Assembly: GCA_012295275.1 (NCBI GenBank)
Contig: CM022677.1
Location: forward strand, 12,988,457 to 13,052,456
From: Chrysomallon squamiferum
Taxonomy: Eukaryota; Mollusca; Gastropoda; Neomphalida; Peltospiridae
DNA length: 64,000 nucleotides
Direction: 5' to 3'
Shown: positions 12,451 through 24,703 of the stretch, piece by piece
How positions within the stretch are numbered: the first letter of the stretch is position 1
Layout of the letters: every line of letters starts with the position of its first letter
Notes under the pieces: generated by a model
Told to the model about the DNA's origin: nothing
The model's database searches: none
The model's input: only the letters and a program-made list of their open reading frames with translations
Program-made: the position numbers and the translations under genes

Positions 12451-14320
12451 CTTGTTGTATGTTAAATCAGTTCTGTGTACGAGAGTGTTAAGCGCGTTGG
12501 GGGTAAACGCACTTCGGCACCCGTGGTCAGCAATCAGCGTGGAGTAAAAAGTCCTAAAATACAAACGCCTGGCTTGTTTTCGCCACAATGACTTCAAGGA
12601 GGGTCAAAGTTCAATCTTTCTAGCAGTGTGCGTGTCGTCGCTGGCAATGGCTTATATCAATAGTTGTGTCCAAAATGTACTTTTTTTCATGCCTTCAAAC
12701 CTATTTTTTTTTAAAAACTGGCTGAAAATAAATCCTATTTTCACGGGATCAAATGAAAGATCATTCAATTACCTTTCAACCAATGTGCGACACTACGGTG
12801 TGTCTTCTTTGGCGAAAAGAAGCTCCGCGTTTGAAAGGGAAATCGCCATTACGTTACGTTTTTTACAGAAGGATATCGCCGTAGATTTCATGTACAGCTA
12901 GAATGGTCTGGCGCAGTTTGAAATGATTATATTTATATGTTGTTTATATTTTTAATAACTTGTTGGCTGATTATTTTTCTTCAATGTTCCTACTTTTAGC
13001 GTATTATTATAGCACGTGCGTAGCGAAATCGCATTTTGAAATAAACGAATTAACATTGTTTTGACGATTACTATCTTCAGTTTAAAACCATCGATTATTT
13101 TGCATTCAAAATTCTTGTGATAAACGTCGAATTAAGAATCGTAAGCATAACAAACTATACAACATAATAGAACAATGCATTCAGAGGTATTGATGGAATG
13201 CTGAATAAAAATCTAATCACTTTTAAAAAAATATAAAATCATAAATTGATCAGTTTTAAAACATTATTTTTGCTTATTTGTAAGCTCTATCAGAAAAAAT
13301 TTCAACAATGGTCAGATGATAGGTAACTTTTGTTTGCTGTCAAATCACAGCAAGTACAAACCTAAGAAAATTATTTTATGTTTGGTTCAAATGACAGACT
13401 TATAACACCTGTGTCTTTAATTGCCTCTAGTTTCACGATTACATACATTTTATTGTCCCTGATTAATACCTGCAACACCTTTCTAGAGTTGACTCCAAGG
13501 ATTAGCTGAGTATATGTATTGCAAAGGATTATGCTTAAACATCAAATGCTTGTAGACCTTTTCAGTAACATTTATATATATATATGATATATACACATCA
13601 CAGTATCTTAACTTATTACTGCCAGTTATTTAATAGAGTGAAAATTGAAGCTGCTTATGTAAATAAAGTTTTTTTATTACAAATGTTAAATTCAAGTATG
13701 TCATTTGAAACATCTTGATAAATTCTTCACAACACAGGTTGAATTTGTCAAATAAGACAAAAACTGAAACAACAGTGTTGATTTTTAGTCATTCTGCTGT
13801 GTGTCGTTTTGAAGATTTTGGCATGTTCAGCATGTTATTCTGACCACACATACAAACATACAGGTCTGAAAAAAATTGAGCTCATTTACCAAGTTAGTCC
13901 CATCACTCTTGTTGATTTTCAGTATTTTGTATTAATTACTTTTCAAACTACAGTTGGCCAAAGTAGCTTTTTTTTTCTGCTAATTAGCCAAAATAGGGCT
14001 AAAAAAGAACCAAATACCTGTCATACCAATTTGCATATATCTTCTTAACCGCTGGAGATAGAGTCATAATTTGTTGTGTGTTTTCATTATTTTTGCTTTT
14101 GCATATTATGTGAAATTAAAGTCAGAAAAAATTTGCCTGCCGGTACCTACATGATGCCAAGATCACGCACTTCAATAGTTTCATCAGCTGTAATACTGAC
14201 AAGACAATCACACAAAAGAGCCTTTATTGCAGAGAAATGTATGTCAGACAGTTTTGGGACATATGTGGTATAGAGTGTAGATCCTTGAGATATAGCTCTC
14301 CTGCCTACTTAAGATGGTTT
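12451..14320. other. Intron 1 sequence of IgSF gene 1
   Basis: A slightly more GC-rich patch (12,480-12,900) with an open frame of 91 codons has no recognisable motif or splice context. The rest is AT-rich and shows nothing definable. Confidence 0.4.
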
Positions 14321-14321
14321 T

Positions 14322-14925
14322 GGGTCATTCCATGTCAAATCACCCCACCTCCCGAAAAAAAAGATAGTGATTCCTAGCATCCAAAATTGATCATTCAGGT
14401 TTTAGTTAATCAGATGTTATTGGCTGAAAAGGTGTTATATTCATGTATGTGCATATTTCAAATCTATATTGCTAGACAAAAAATATTACACCCAGGAAAC
14501 TTTTATATGTTTTAGTTAACATGTGGGAGATTAAATTTCAATAAAGGTCATCTCAATGTCACGTGATCCACACGGTCAATTTCATAGCAAAGGTAAAAAG
14601 GTCAGTTTACTCCAGTATTTTCCATTGATCATTCAGGTTTTAGTTAATCAGATGTTATTTATTTTTTTTTTTATGTATGTGCATTTTTTAAATATATAAA
14701 GGTTATAAATACTCCAATATGAACATCCAAACTGAACAAAAATGGCAGATTTCGAATCCTTGTCATATTGCCTTTTCAATAATTCCAATTTTATGACGAT
14801 TGGCCCAGTAGTTCCTGAGATGTGAGGGTTCTAAGGTTGGTGGTCACGCCCATTTTTGCCAAAAATCTCAGACTTCGGTGGGCCATATCTCCCATACCAC
14901 TGATCCGATTGGGCTAATAATTCAG
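14322..14925 (-). repeat. Dispersed repeat copy A, composite
   Basis: The copy starts with GGGTCATTCCATGTCAAATC, and its right part is the reverse complement of a block seen at 19,660-19,800 (words such as GGCGTGACCACCAACC). An internal phrase beginning ATTGATCATTCAGGTTTTAG occurs twice, at about 14,386 and 14,626. Its right end runs directly into the truncated Ig exon on the minus strand. The family is an unclassified non-autonomous element; I see no coding capacity. Confidence 0.65.
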
Positions 14926-15223
14926 TCAATAATTTGGTCAATCATCAAGTTACTTTCAGCAGCACAGAAAACTTTCTGACCATCATGTGCTCTGCTGGCT
15001 GTGTACGTCACACTCAATGTTGTCAGTCTGTCAGTAGTAGTGGGAGATCCAGTGATTCTGACAGGAAGCTTGTTACTGTCTACGTACCACAAGATCTGTG
15101 TCTCATTTGGTGCTGGTTTGGCTCCCCGTACAACACAGGTAAAAACAGCAGAGTCTCCCTCAGTGGTGCTAAGTGAGTTTGGTCTTGATCCAGAAATGTT
15201 CGTGTTCACAGAATTAACTGGAG
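14922..15223 (-). pseudogene. Truncated Ig-domain exon, antisense to gene 1
   Basis: On the minus strand a good acceptor (TTTCCTTTTCCAG) precedes 15,223 and the exon is open in phase 1. It carries STTEGDSAVFTCVVRGAKPA, then ETQILWYVDSNKLPV, then SRAHDGQKVFCAAES. These supply the B-strand Cys, the core Trp and the D-G-x-x-x-x-C motif of an Ig domain. After about residue 88 the sequence turns into the dispersed repeat and stops with TGA, so the G strand and donor are lost. Another repeat copy begins at 15,541. It is an Ig exon stranded between repeat copies. A functional terminal exon is possible but no partner exons were found on this strand. Confidence 0.65.
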
Positions 15224-15540
15224 CTGGAAAAGGAAAATAAAGAAAATTTACTGTGCTATTCCTTATGATGTAATCAAACCATAAAATTCAGATAATGACA
15301 CCTAAATGGGATTTACAGCAATTTCTGCAGTGCATAGAGTACTTTGTAAAGATTGCCCTACTCCACGTTCATACATACATAAAATATACTCTGTTCCCAA
15401 TTTAAATAAATTACCTGTTGTGAGCCTTTATTCAGTATTATAATAAACTGCTTGTGCTAATCTAGAAAGGCCATACAGAGCTCCATAAACCCATGTAAAT
15501 TTGTCAGCCTTGTAATTTGACCAATTGCTCAACATGAATA

Positions 15541-15590
15541 GGGGTCATTCCATGTCAAATCACCCATGTCATATCACCCCGTAAGTACCT
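15541..15590 (+). repeat. Dispersed repeat copy B, short
   Basis: A short copy begins with GGGTCATTCCATGTCAAATC, followed by a partial duplicate of the motif (GTCATATCACCCC). It flanks the antisense Ig exon on the side opposite copy A. Confidence 0.65.
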
Positions 15591-16102
15591 TTTCCTATGC
15601 ACAAACTAACTAAAACCAGTGAAAACCAGTATTGAGAGTATCTGTCACTAATCTTTTTTCTTTTTTTTTTGATATTATCAGAAATTTGCCAACCATAGTT
15701 AGGAAGAAATGAACCACATGCCCCAAAAGCTTTATTATTATTTTATGTATTTTTTTAAAATATTTAATTGTAGTTTTATTTATAACAATTTGTTTCAAAC
15801 TGATTTCATGGCAATGAAATATTTCTGAATTTACATATGGTAAAAGTCTGAACAGAGGAGAAAAATCATTCAGGCTGCAAGTTATTAAAAATAAAAACAA
15901 CATGCAAGAATGTTAGCAAGTTTATACATTAAGGTATTTTAATAATATAATCATTTTAAGCAGTGACAGTCCTTTCAAGTAGGAAATAGAATTTAAGGAT
16001 ATTTTGCCTACATGGAGATCATCTTGGTAATATTTGTACTAATGTCTATCAAAACCTGACTTTCTATTTATTGGCTGATTTATTGTTTCATGTTAAATTA
16101 AC
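15591..16102. other. Intron 1 spacer
   Basis: AT-rich sequence between repeat copies. Nothing is recognised. Confidence 0.4.
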
Positions 16103-16105
16103 CTA

Positions 16106-16340
16106 TGGGTCATTCTGTGTCAAATCACCCAATGGGTTAAACCTGACCATCTCAGATTTTTATGAAACTTGGTATACTTGTTGACTGGGATCCCACAGCA
16201 GCAAATCTGAAATTTTAGGCCAATCGAAACAGAATTTTGAGATAATCAGCCAAAATGACCACCAACCTTTGACACTCATATCTCAGAAACTACTGGGCCA
16301 ATCTCAAAAAAAAATTGGTATTGTTGAAAAGGGCATGAAA
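16106..16340 (+). repeat. Dispersed repeat copy C
   Basis: The copy contains GGGTCATTCTGTGTCAAATC, then ATGAAACTTGGTATACTTG, then GACTGGGATCCCACAGCA, in the same order as at 19,580-19,800. It is a diverged copy of the same family. Confidence 0.7.
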
Positions 16341-18383
16341 AGGAAGCACTTGAGAAGCAGAAGCCAATCCCTTATCACTAGTCGCCAAAGTGACTTAGGA
16401 GATAATACAACTAATTGAACTGATGGACTCAAATTAGTTCAGTTTCAAGTGTTCCTCTTCAGTTGGATTCTGATGCTTTCACTGCCCTGCCATCATTTAA
16501 CATTCTACCTGAAATTTCCATCACATGTAGTCAGAGGAAGATCTGTTTGCAACCATTCCATAGTCTGTTCCAGATGAAGATGCTGACCATATCACTGGAA
16601 CTGAGACTCTGTACCTGGCCTGACAGTTAATAGTTGCCAGTGTTTCAAGGACAAGATGCTGTGCAGCTCTGGGTGTCATTCAACACAACATGTACAAATA
16701 AACTCCTTCCTTCCTGTAAAGGAACACTAAGCAAAATATTAGACATAATTTGAACTACTCTTCTTTTTTTTCATTAGAATGATTTCAGGAAATATTTTTA
16801 GTATATATTTAAAGTATGTGTGAAATGCTATAATTTAGTAATATTAACAGTTTATCAACAAATTAAATTAAGAGAGTGTGGAATAAAAAAGTTTCCAAAA
16901 AAAAAAAAAAATATATATATATCAGAAACAAAGATGATTTAACTTAAAAGGTACAGTTTCATAGCTTTCAAACAACAATATAACAATATTATAATTTATC
17001 AAAATAGTCTAGAGGCATCTCTTTATATATATTTTATGTTAATGATATAGATATTTTAAATCAAACCTGTAATACATCATTTAGCTTTGTTCAGAGGATT
17101 ATTGAAAATAATGTGGGTTTTTACATTCGATAATTTTCTTCATCTTTTTTATTGTCATTTAGTTATCTCGAAATTCAAAAACAGCAGTGATGTGAATTTG
17201 ATAATCTATGTGTTCCACAAACCACTTAGTGATATGTAGTTATTCAGAGACACAAAGTCTGTATCAGTTAATGAATGGCACAAGAAGATTTGTGTTTATA
17301 GTCATTAAAAATATGTTATTTTTGTTTGTGATTTATTTATTCAGGTCTTTGTATTTATAAAACTATAGTTTCTCCCCATTAAATTTTTTATCAGTATAAT
17401 TTGAAGGAAATAACAGCCAATTGCAAAATATGGTCATGTGATCATTGTGAAAAATACTTCCAACTTCCCAGCAATATATTTTTAAAAAATGAAGGTGATC
17501 AATTGGTTCATCATGGATGAAATGGAAAAGAGGTTTTAAAGAAAATATCACTTGCAGGAAACTCTGTCATCACAAGGATTTTATTATTAAAATTGAGAAA
17601 AGGAGGAATGATTTTATTTTGACTATTTTTATTTATTTTTTTATAATGAAGTATCTCACAAACTGGTCACTCACCAAAATCCTTGATTCAAAACAAAAAC
17701 ACTTTCTGGATTATCATTTTTTCTATTGTGTGGACACTTAAATAGTGTGTCACATATAGTCTTTCCTTTCAACCTGTCACATGATATCAAGCATATATAA
17801 ATGGACACAACTTAATTAATGTCTGTGCAAGGTATCTATTCAATGATAATTAAGCATAATCTGTTGATAGTATATAACCTTATCTCTAGATAAGCCTGAC
17901 ATTGTTATGTAATGCTGGAATAAAGTAGGATCATTATGTCTTTTTGTTTGTTGGTGTAAATAATCAGCATTTCTGAAATTCAAAGATGATTTATTCCATA
18001 GCAGGACACTGATTTTAGATGTAATTCAATATTATTTTGGTTATTTAGACTTTTCAAAAATAATGTTGGTGGTGTATTTTCCATTAAACAAATAGTCAAT
18101 AATGTTTGCAGCTTAAAAATTATAAAATCAGGTTTTTCATAGATCTGAATAACATGAACAACAACAACAAAAAAGAAACAACAAACCAACAAAAAACCTG
18201 AATATATTCAAATATATTTGAGAGGAGAACAAATATAATTAATTTTATATTTTCAATTAAAAATTGCTGTTAGTATTAAAATAATTTGTTCTAATATTGA
18301 ACTAAACTTGTTTTAATATAACTGATTCAACAAAATGAAAAATCAACAATAAACTGAAACAAATGTAATATATATTTTTGCAG
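16341..18383. other. Rest of intron 1 of IgSF gene 1
   Basis: A moderately complex stretch at 16,341-16,740 resembles none of the families I can name. The remainder is AT-rich with short frames that lack splice context. Confidence 0.4.
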
Positions 18384-18683
18384 GTTTGATGAAATTAACA
18401 GAAAATGGTCCAGCTATTTTTAAAGACAGCTACACATTCCAGTGTTCTGTATCAGAAAACATCACTGAACCTATGTCATTTATGAGGGGAGAAGATGCTT
18501 TATGTTCAGTCCTGCCAAACTGTGTTCAATCCCTTGATTCTAATGATTACATTTGTAAATGTGCTGGTGACACTCCTAATCTTTTCGATCTGACAATAAA
18601 CAGTGTCCGAATTGAAGATGACGGTAATTGGAAATGCACTTACGATAGAAATGCCAGTAACGTTTTTTATCTAAAAGTTTTGA
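18384..18683 (+). CDS. IgSF gene 1, exon 2: first Ig domain
   Basis: Exon of exactly 300 nt between TTTTTGCAG and GTAAGT, phase 1 at both ends, adding residues 27-126. The domain has the B-strand Cys in YTFQCSVSENI and the F-strand motif IEDDGNWKCTY. Extra cysteines in DALCSVLPNC and YICKC suggest additional disulphides, as in V-like domains of invertebrate receptors. The usual core Trp is not evident after the first Cys. N-glycosylation sequons occur at NITE and NASN. The symmetrical phase-1 design allows skipping or duplication without changing frame. Confidence 0.75.
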
Positions 18684-19578
18684 GTAAGTTATATTTTATT
18701 TATTTTTAATGTTTTTCTTTGTTCTAGCTACTACTACTTGTGCTTTTAATACAACAGTTATTCCAGTAAAAAATTATATTGTAACGAATATGTAATACAA
18801 TCAGCAAAGATAAAATATTTTTCTATTTTAATTTTTTTCATTCAGTTATTAAATTTCTTACACAAAAATCATTATGGAATTCTAATCTGATATATAATCA
18901 TTAAAGGATCATAATATTTTTTCTTCGGTATAATGTTCAATCTGTGAAAGTTTATAGTAATTTATACTGTGCAAGAAAATGATTAACAGTGATAAAATTC
19001 TTATTAAAAGATATTTAGTTAGATTTTGTTTTGTTTAATATTTTCTGAATTTTTAAAGTTTTACTGAGGAAATGTTACAATGGTCTGGGATGTGCTTTCC
19101 ATAAGAATTGCATGCTGAAAGTGATATTGTCTTTGATTTGAGTTCATTGGGTATAAACTAAACAAAATTTGTTAGACACATAAGGTCAAAAATCCACCAT
19201 CATTCACAGAAGATGCAGAAAGCAGCATATCTGGTCTACATTATTAAGAAACAAGAGTTAATTTCTGGCACAAAGTTAGGAACTTTGCCCATTAGTTTAC
19301 TTATTTTGTAAAATACCTTGTCAAGCTGAAATAAGTGAAAACTTCAAGCATTTATTTACACCCTAGTTAAACGAAATGAATACAGTGTGTGTGATGTTAA
19401 TCATATTTGTCTACCCCAATATATTTTGTGTTAAGAATCGTGTTCCGTTTGTGTTATATAAATTTGTTTTAAAAGGTCATTTGAAAAATAAAGAATGATG
19501 TTCATAAATATTATGGTGGTGGTGTTTGTGTCTCTTTATTTTGTACCATGTTTAATCATAGTAAAGTTCAGATTACTG

Positions 19579-19800
19579 TTTGGGTCATTCCATGTCAAAT
19601 CAACCCCCAATTTTTTTTTTTTTTTAAACCCGACCGTTTCAGATTTTTATGAAACTTGGTATACTTGTTGACTGGGATCCCACAGCACCAAATCTGAATT
19701 ATTGGCCGAATCGGATCAGTGGTGTGGGATATATGGCCCACCGAATTTTGAGATTTTTGGCAAAAATGGGCGTGACCACCAACCTTAGAACCCTCATTGA
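19579..19800 (+). repeat. Dispersed repeat copy D
   Basis: This copy carries GGGTCATTCCATGTCAAATC, the ATGAAACTTGGTATACTTG phrase, GACTGGGATCCCACAGCA and the GGCGTGACCACCAACC end. It gives the clearest order of blocks for the family. Confidence 0.75.
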
Positions 19801-20495
19801 TGCCTGGTGGATTTGCTGTTGTTTTCTGTTTTTGGCTATGCTAGAACAGTTGAATATCTGTGATTCATAGGTCACAATTAAACATGATCCATAGTAATCT
19901 GGCTATTTGTCTAGAGGTAATATTTCTTTCAGTTTAGAGGCTGTTTTAGTTCTTTGTTGGCCAGGTTAATGTAATTTGCTTTTAAATAAACCAGCCACGT
20001 CTTTGCATGTTTCCACTGTGTGCAGAGCTTCTCACATTTGCTGTTGTAACTCGTTCTTCTGAATAACATATAACCAGGTACTCTGCATATATTGCACCCA
20101 TGAATCCACTGTGGGATATCCTTTAATATATCCTTACTATAAAATGATAAAGAGAATTAGTCTGAGAACACCATGTGGTACAGACATTTGTTTTTCTATA
20201 TTTCGGTATTTTGAACATGTGCAGTGTTAACTCAGATTTAACTCCAGTCTTTGTCAAAAGCTTTTTCTAGACAGCAAATGTAGGATTTGTTCTTTTAAAT
20301 TTTTTTCTTTGAATGCATCCTTAATCTCTTGTCATATGGAGGTGATCTGATCTTTAGTGGATCCTTTTTATCACCTTTCCTACAGAGCGTTTTAAATTGA
20401 TGGTGCTGAAGTGGTTTTAATTTATACTTTCCTATTTTGTGGATTCATATAGTGTGGATTTTCTCTCAGATTGTGCTACAGAGCTATTGTCTCAG

Positions 20496-20677
20496 CTTGC
20501 ACTGAAGATCTCTCCAGCATTTGTGAAAGGGATGGAGGGAATTGGTGTAGCTGGTGCAAGTTAAATGATGGGATGGTACAAAAATGTCCAGGTTACACAT
20601 GCTTTGAACAATGTTCAAACTACTTGTTTGTCAAAAATACGCCTATAAATAATGGCATCAAAAACATTAACTATTAA
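20496..20677 (+). other. Cysteine-rich open frame, possible alternative exon
   Basis: After a CTCAG at 20,491-20,495 the frame is open in phase 1, the phase used by the neighbouring Ig exons. It reads CTEDLSSICERDGGNWCSWC, then KCPGYTCFEQC, nine cysteines in about 45 codons, and ends in TAA. The C-x-W-C spacing recalls PSI-like folds but is not a match I can defend. It could be an alternative terminal exon of IgSF gene 1, an exon fossil or chance. The upstream polypyrimidine tract is weak. Confidence 0.25.
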
Positions 20678-21002
20678 CAAGTTTGTTTTATTTGCAATTA
20701 AATAAAATCAAAGTCTCTATTAAATTTATTATACAAAGTGAAGTTCACTAATAAAACAGGTAGCACTGCCGATGAATGGCGGGCAAACTCGTCATAAGCT
20801 GTAAGTGATGGCGGCCCCACCCTCTCTTATAGTATGTTGTGAGACCTCTGTATAATCCATTTCCATTTTTTCCTAAAGTCGTCTTAAATGCTTCTTTCTG
20901 CCAAAAGCGAAGGTGTTGCCCATTTTTGTCATATGTCTACTTCATTGAAACAGGGATTTTTTATTTGATTATTTTTTTTTTTTTTTAATATGTTTTTAAA
21001 TA

Positions 21003-21170
21003 TTTATTCTGTGTCAAATCACCCAATGGGTTAAACCCGACCATCTCCAATTTTTATGAAACTTGGTATACACGTGTGCATTATTTAAATATATATTGCA
21101 AAAATAAAACAAAAAAGATGACACCTCTGCAACTTTTATATGTTTTAGTTAACATATGGGAGATTAACTT
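21003..21170 (+). repeat. Dispersed repeat copy E
   Basis: The copy carries TCTGTGTCAAATCACCC and ATGAAACTTGGTATAC, followed by a block also found inside copy A at about 14,440-14,540 (TTATATGTTTTAGTTAACAT). Confidence 0.65.
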
Positions 21171-21307
21171 ATCAAGGAATCGCTTTATTTCTTTCTTTTT
21201 TGCAAAAAAAAAAGCTTTTAAAAGAAGTTTATACTACGTTGACTGTTTTAGTTCCACACTGAGTAATATGCTTATTAACATAGATAAAGTTACAGCTTAA
21301 TGCTTTT

Positions 21308-21359
<52 letters not shown>

Positions 21360-21490
21360 GAGATAAATGCAAGTCTGCTGCTTTATTATACTGTAAAACC
21401 TTTTATAAATAATTTTTAACTGTTTTGAATATAAGAACTTCCATGACAGATTAAAATATACTAACTAAAATTGTGAAAAACCTTGAAACA
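21171..21490 (+). repeat. Direct repeat partner of 25,790-26,110
   Basis: About 320 bp are collinear with the region just after exon 4. Shared words include GAGTAATATGCTTATTAA, GATAAAGTTACAGCTTAATG and AACTTCCATGACAGATTAAA. The copies differ mainly by a CA microsatellite here (21,310-21,358), which is only a short ACACCACGCACAC in the other. Confidence 0.8.
21310..21358. repeat. (CA)n microsatellite
   Basis: About 24 CA units. Confidence 0.95.
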
Positions 21491-22892
21491 AATTTATTTT
21501 CTCTTTCATTCTTTCTTTTATTCTTCACTAGATAATAATAATAATAATAACAATAACAATAACAATAACAATAATAATAAAAATAAAATAAAAATAATTC
21601 CTCATGTAAAAGCTGGTAATGTATTTTCCAAACTCTATCAGGTGCCAGTGTTCTGACTGTTGTTGTTGTTCTTTAGCTGTTGGATTCTCAAAGGCTTGGC
21701 ATAACCCTTTGTATATAAGTACTGATTCATTTCATATTGGGATGTCACATCTCCTATATTGTCTCTAACTGGTCACATCTACAGATGACAAACCAACGAG
21801 TCACATTTATCAGTGATAAATGTCAATTGTTCTGTCAAACTGAATTATTTTGGTGGTTCTGATTAGCAAGTCATGATTTTGACAGATATACAAGATAAAT
21901 AAAGATAATCATAAAGTCGAGAAAAAACAATTCTGAGTAGGGTGAATATACTTTAGAGCATGGACAGTCAAACTTCTCTTATGTTGTTTCTAACATTTTG
22001 CAGAATGGATTGTTGTTATTGTAGGAGATCCTTATCATACTCTTTTCAGAAACAAATATTAAAGATAAATGTAGTACAGCATTATACAGGTGTGTTAAAA
22101 AAATTATTTCTAGAAAATGTCCTATTTCATTGGGTTGAGCCTTCAGAAACAAACAAAATGAGACCAACATTTTTGAAATATCTTGAAAATTGAAGGAGTT
22201 GAGGCAATTTCAAATGCTGGAAAATGTACAATTTTTTTTATTTTTGTTTTATTATGTCAAGTGGCCAAATACCGTGATCCTGAATAAAAAAAAACCTGAT
22301 AAAAAATGCCTATGCCTTAAAAACGGATAAAAGAGAAGTGTTAACAATTCTTGACATGTCTTCATTCCCTCAGATGGTGACGTCCATTACCATAACAAAG
22401 AATTGCGTTCAACACCATTTGCAGTCGAGCAAACCATGTTCGCAATTACAAATTTCAATAAATGATCTATTGAAAGCGTATGTGTTTTTAAAAAAATAGT
22501 TCATCTTCTAAGCCTACTTATGTAAGGCAAATTAAATACTTTTTTCACAAGAATATTGGAGATACTTGTGGTTAATAGAAATTAAATTTTTGAAAGCGAA
22601 CATGCGTGGAAATGTTTAGGACATCATCAAAAAAGATTTATTCTCAGAAATCTATAAGCTGTCATCAGGCCATTTTCTGAGTTTCCTCTCCCCATCTCCT
22701 ACTACCGAGAATGATGTTATCAGTGATCATCCGAAAAGCAGAGATACTTGAAAGTGCATAATTGCTACATTATAAATATCTCTTCTTTTTTGCTTAACAT
22801 TAAGACTTTTGAACCACAATGTATATTTTAAATTTTGTTCTTAATACTTCACAGATACTAACATAATTATGCATCTGAGGGTAAAAGATTTT

Positions 22893-22923
22893 CACAAAGT
22901 GACACAAAGTGACACAAAGTGAT
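22893..22923. repeat. Triplicated GACACAAAGT decamer
   Basis: Three tandem copies of a 10-bp word (CACAAAGTGA). Confidence 0.8.
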
Positions 22924-23174
22924 AATAAACTCAATATTTTGTGAAACTCACAATGTGAAAATAATTATTATAGGTACCACTTCAGCAATTGGTGTTTTGT
23001 TACACAACCCTATTACTAATATTAATAAATAAAATACAATGAAATAAATATATAAAATAATAATAATAATAATTTTTTTTTTTTTTTTTTCGATCTAATT
23101 GTCTTTCTATTTGGAACTAAAAATTAGTACTTATTACTTTTCAAGATTTCTATCTTTATTGTTTTATTTTCAAG

Positions 23175-23474
23175 TTCCTTTGGAGAAAATTACTATAACA
23201 ACTGAATCAATGCCAATAAAGCCAGGAATTCCTACACAAATACATTGTTCAACCAACCCTTGCCGTCCAGAACCTGTAATCATATGGTTTTTAGATAGTA
23301 CAGAGATAACAGACGGCATTACCAGCTCCACTGAGACAATTGCTGACTCTGGTACTATAGCAAGAAGCAGTTTAAATATAACATTTACTACAAAAGATAA
23401 TGGGAGAGTTTTGAAGTGTACAGTTTCTGCTGGTGTATTTCTTACGTCATCTAATATCACTCTCAATATCCAAG
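23175..23474 (+). CDS. IgSF gene 1, exon 3: second Ig domain
   Basis: Again exactly 300 nt, with acceptor TTTATTTTCAAG and donor GTAGGT, phase 1 on both sides, adding residues 127-226. It reads as a C2-type Ig domain: PTQIHCSTNPCRPEPVIIWF carries the B-strand Cys and the core Trp, and FTTKDNGRVLKCTVS carries the F-strand Cys. The CSTNPCRPEPVIIW pattern resembles CD80-like C2-set domains. Its split last codon can join exon 4 at 25,327 or the microexon at 26,555. An inverted, frameshifted copy of this exon and its upstream intron lies at 30,788-31,375. Confidence 0.78.
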
Positions 23475-23539
23475 GTAGGTTTCATTCACATTAATACATA
23501 CTAATCTAGTACAAATTAGTATTATTATTATTATGTTAA

Positions 23540-23540
<1 letters not shown>

Positions 23541-23587
<47 letters not shown>
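23541..23587. repeat. (CA)n microsatellite
   Basis: About 23 CA units just after exon 3. Confidence 0.95.
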
Positions 23588-23591
<4 letters not shown>

Positions 23592-24637
23592 ACTGAAACC
23601 CTCTACATCCTGATCTCTCAGATGTCACATTGTCTCAGAGTAGTAAGTGGGTCTTGATCATTTCTTTTTCTGAACTTCTTTTTATGCCTGGTTCAAACTT
23701 CAACACAAAAAGTTAACATGATTCTTCAGATTACTTGAGTGTGCATACATTGTTTTGGTTTTTTGTTGTTGTTTTTTACTACATGTATCCTATCTACAGG
23801 CCTTTAATTTTGTTTGATTTTCAAAAACTAATAAATTAATATGTTGTAATTCTTTAATTAGTAAAGATACATATCTTCTCTTACACATTAAATATGACAT
23901 GTAAGCTTTCATTGTTCTGGCTCCATAAACGAAGTAACAAAAGTGAGTGTCACTAAAAGTGATATTTAGTGTATTTTCAGAAAATGATTAGGTGTACTGA
24001 AATGAAAGATGTTGAATGATAAATAGCAAGATCAATCACCTAAGATTCTCCATTATGCGATTTATGTTGAAACTAGAGCTTAACACTAATTTTATCGAAA
24101 GTATTTGTTAAAGATCCCTTTTCTCAGATGAGGAGGAGTGACAGTATTATAGTCACATTGTGCTTCATATCAACATAATTACAGAACTCAAATAACTGTT
24201 AATGCTGAAATATTACAGATTTGGTGAATACTGCATATAACAATCTTTCTCTTTTTTGTCTTTTTCTTTCTTTCTCTCTCTCTTAGCTTTAATCAGTTTC
24301 TTTCTTGCCAGATGGTCCATATAATCACTCTACAATAACAATTAACAGTTAGAAATCTGCGTTTTGTATCCCCTTCCCAATTCAGCATCTATAATATGCA
24401 AATGAACCTCAACAGTAGGTCACCAATTTTGGGTAGATCCTCAATTTTGCAGATTTCATTTTAATTTTGTCATCTCTTATGACCTTTGCCAAAATGAGGC
24501 CTTCAAATTAATGGAAATTGTATGAGAAATAAATTCTAACCATTTAAAGGCACAAATGTTCAGAAAAATACTGAAACTGAAACAAAAGAAATGTTTTGAT
24601 GAGATAAACCAATTTCTTAAAGTCTGCTTGTTCTCAA

Positions 24638-24703
<66 letters not shown>

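Larger units (their letters stand above)
18684..23174. other. Intron 2 of IgSF gene 1
   Basis: It contains dispersed repeat copies at 19,579 and 21,003, a Cys-rich open frame at 20,496, a CA microsatellite and a block shared with 25,790-26,110. No exon with good splice sites at both ends was found. Confidence 0.5.

Noticed and set aside
12626-12901. 91-codon + strand frame in intron 1
   Set aside because: No splice context, motif or similarity; AT-rich chance frame or unidentified repeat.
23170-23466. 98-codon minus-strand frame opposite IgSF exon 3
   Set aside because: Shadow of the coding exon; the + strand has Ig motifs and splice sites.
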